Of a stretch of 5,916 nt of DNA, positions 5,714 through 5,916 are shown piece after piece (position 1 is the stretch's first letter; each line of letters begins with the position of its first letter). Where the stretch lies: positions 1 through 5,916 of the forward strand of contig JAICVG010000085.1 in the NCBI GenBank assembly GCA_025935445.1. Direction: 5' to 3'. The position numbers and the translations under genes are program-made. The notes beneath the pieces are model-generated. The model was not told where the DNA came from. It searched no databases and worked only from the letters and a program-made list of their open reading frames with translations. Origin of the DNA: Nitrososphaera sp. (GTDB lineage: Archaea; Thermoproteota; Nitrososphaeria; Nitrososphaerales; Nitrososphaeraceae).

Positions 5714-5823
5714 TTATAGCCCTGCGTTAACGCAGGGCTAGGCTATCTTGTTTGAAGTCTTCTGCTCTCTTCCGTGTTAAGGGAAGACGCTACAATCTTG
5801 TTGATAGCACGAGAGCAGCTGCT
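5714..5823 (+). ncRNA. Candidate structured non-coding RNA
   Basis: This segment has no credible ORF but contains several complementary parts. It opens with the 24-bp palindrome (5717-5740). Then segment A, GCTATC (5742-5747), pairs with GATAGC (5803-5808). Segment B, CTGCTCTC (5762-5769), pairs with GAGAGCAG (5811-5818). The order A-B-A'-B' would make an H-type pseudoknot. Between them TCTTCC (5768-5773) can pair with GGAAGA (5782-5787) around an 8-nt loop; it shares two bases with B, so one helix must shorten. ATCTTGTT is directly repeated at 5745-5752 and 5795-5802. The TATA-like box at 5684-5691 suggests plus-strand transcription from about 5714, but the pairings are equally possible on the other strand, where they would form the 3' UTR of the gene ending at 5828. 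The boundaries are guesses. Confidence 0.3.
5717..5740. repeat. 24-bp perfect palindrome, possible terminator hairpin
   Basis: The arms TAGCCCTGCG and CGCAGGGCTA flank TTAA, making a 10-bp GC-rich stem with a 4-nt loop as RNA. On the minus strand it is followed after 7 nt by a run of five T (complement of 5705-5709), resembling an intrinsic terminator for the minus-strand gene that ends at 5828. On the plus strand it would be the 5' hairpin of the candidate RNA. A protein operator or a REP-like repeat is also possible. Confidence 0.75.
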
Positions 5824-5827
5824 TCAT

Positions 5828-5916
5828 CTATACTCTAGGTATGGTTCCATAGATTGATTGTCCGTCAATTACACTTATGGTGTCACGTAGTCCCGTGTCT
5901 GTTATCCTCGTTTCAT
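5828..5916 (-). CDS. C-terminal fragment of an unidentified protein
   Basis: The minus strand is open from the window edge to a TAG at 5828-5830, giving the last 28 residues of a gene that continues beyond the window. It reads ETRITDTGLRDTISVIDG and ends in IYGTIPRV. The balanced residue mix and varied third codon positions look like real coding sequence, while the other two minus-strand frames stop early. I do not recognise the family; the TDTGLRD string recalls biotin-dependent carboxyltransferases, but there it is near the N-terminus, not 20 residues from the end. The palindrome about 90 bp downstream may terminate its transcript. Confidence 0.4.
   Translation of the reverse strand, partial: ETRITDTGLRDTISVIDGQSIYGTIPRV

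Noticed and set aside
5691..5741. 16-codon ORF starting at the TATA-like box and running through the palindrome
   Set aside because: It starts upstream of the predicted transcription start and its codons are simply the palindrome; too short to support.
5828..5914. TDTGLRD as evidence for a carboxyltransferase (HMGL-like) gene
   Set aside because: In that family the motif is near the N-terminus; here only about 20 residues remain before the stop.

Overview
The window looks archaeal, most likely a Nitrososphaera-type ammonia-oxidising thaumarchaeon. This is inferred from four things. There is a pyruvoyl-dependent arginine decarboxylase of the archaeal type. There is an archaeal-style dihydropteroate synthase with a GGMSTAP loop. 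TATA-like boxes sit 25-35 bp ahead of several starts, implying very short or no leaders. TTG starts are used for two core metabolic genes. The species cannot be fixed from the sequence alone.

Left part (1-2000). The window opens inside the 3' end of a gene resembling pyrimidine-dimer DNA glycosylase/endonuclease V. A 126-residue protein of unknown function follows, with its own TATA-like box. After a simple-repeat-rich spacer comes a membrane-anchored, Ser-rich protein with a BsuPI-like beta-sandwich domain. It runs convergently into the minus-strand arginine decarboxylase gene, and the two coding ends overlap by 11 bp.

Middle part (2048-4413). Two plus-strand housekeeping genes follow each other: a dihydropteroate synthase-family enzyme (folate/pterin branch) and IMP dehydrogenase (guaB, committed step to GTP). 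Both start with TTG and each has a TATA-like box just upstream. Pterins derive from GTP, so the pairing is metabolically sensible, but co-regulation is only an inference.

Right part (4414-5916). This is an AT-rich, gene-poor stretch. A 491-bp non-coding gap is followed by two small cysteine-rich proteins facing each other tail to tail. The plus-strand one has a CxCxxC cluster. The minus-strand one has DnaJ-like CxxC motifs plus a second Cys/His cluster. Both are probable zinc proteins of unknown role. Beyond them lies a possible undescribed structured RNA: a TATA-like box whose expected transcription start falls on a 24-bp perfect palindrome, followed by interleaved complementary segments that could form a pseudoknot. 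The window ends in the last codons of a minus-strand gene I cannot identify.

The best candidates for something new are the structured segment at about 5684-5823 and the two Cys-rich mini-proteins. Nothing in the window is a clear mobile element, CRISPR array, tRNA or rRNA.
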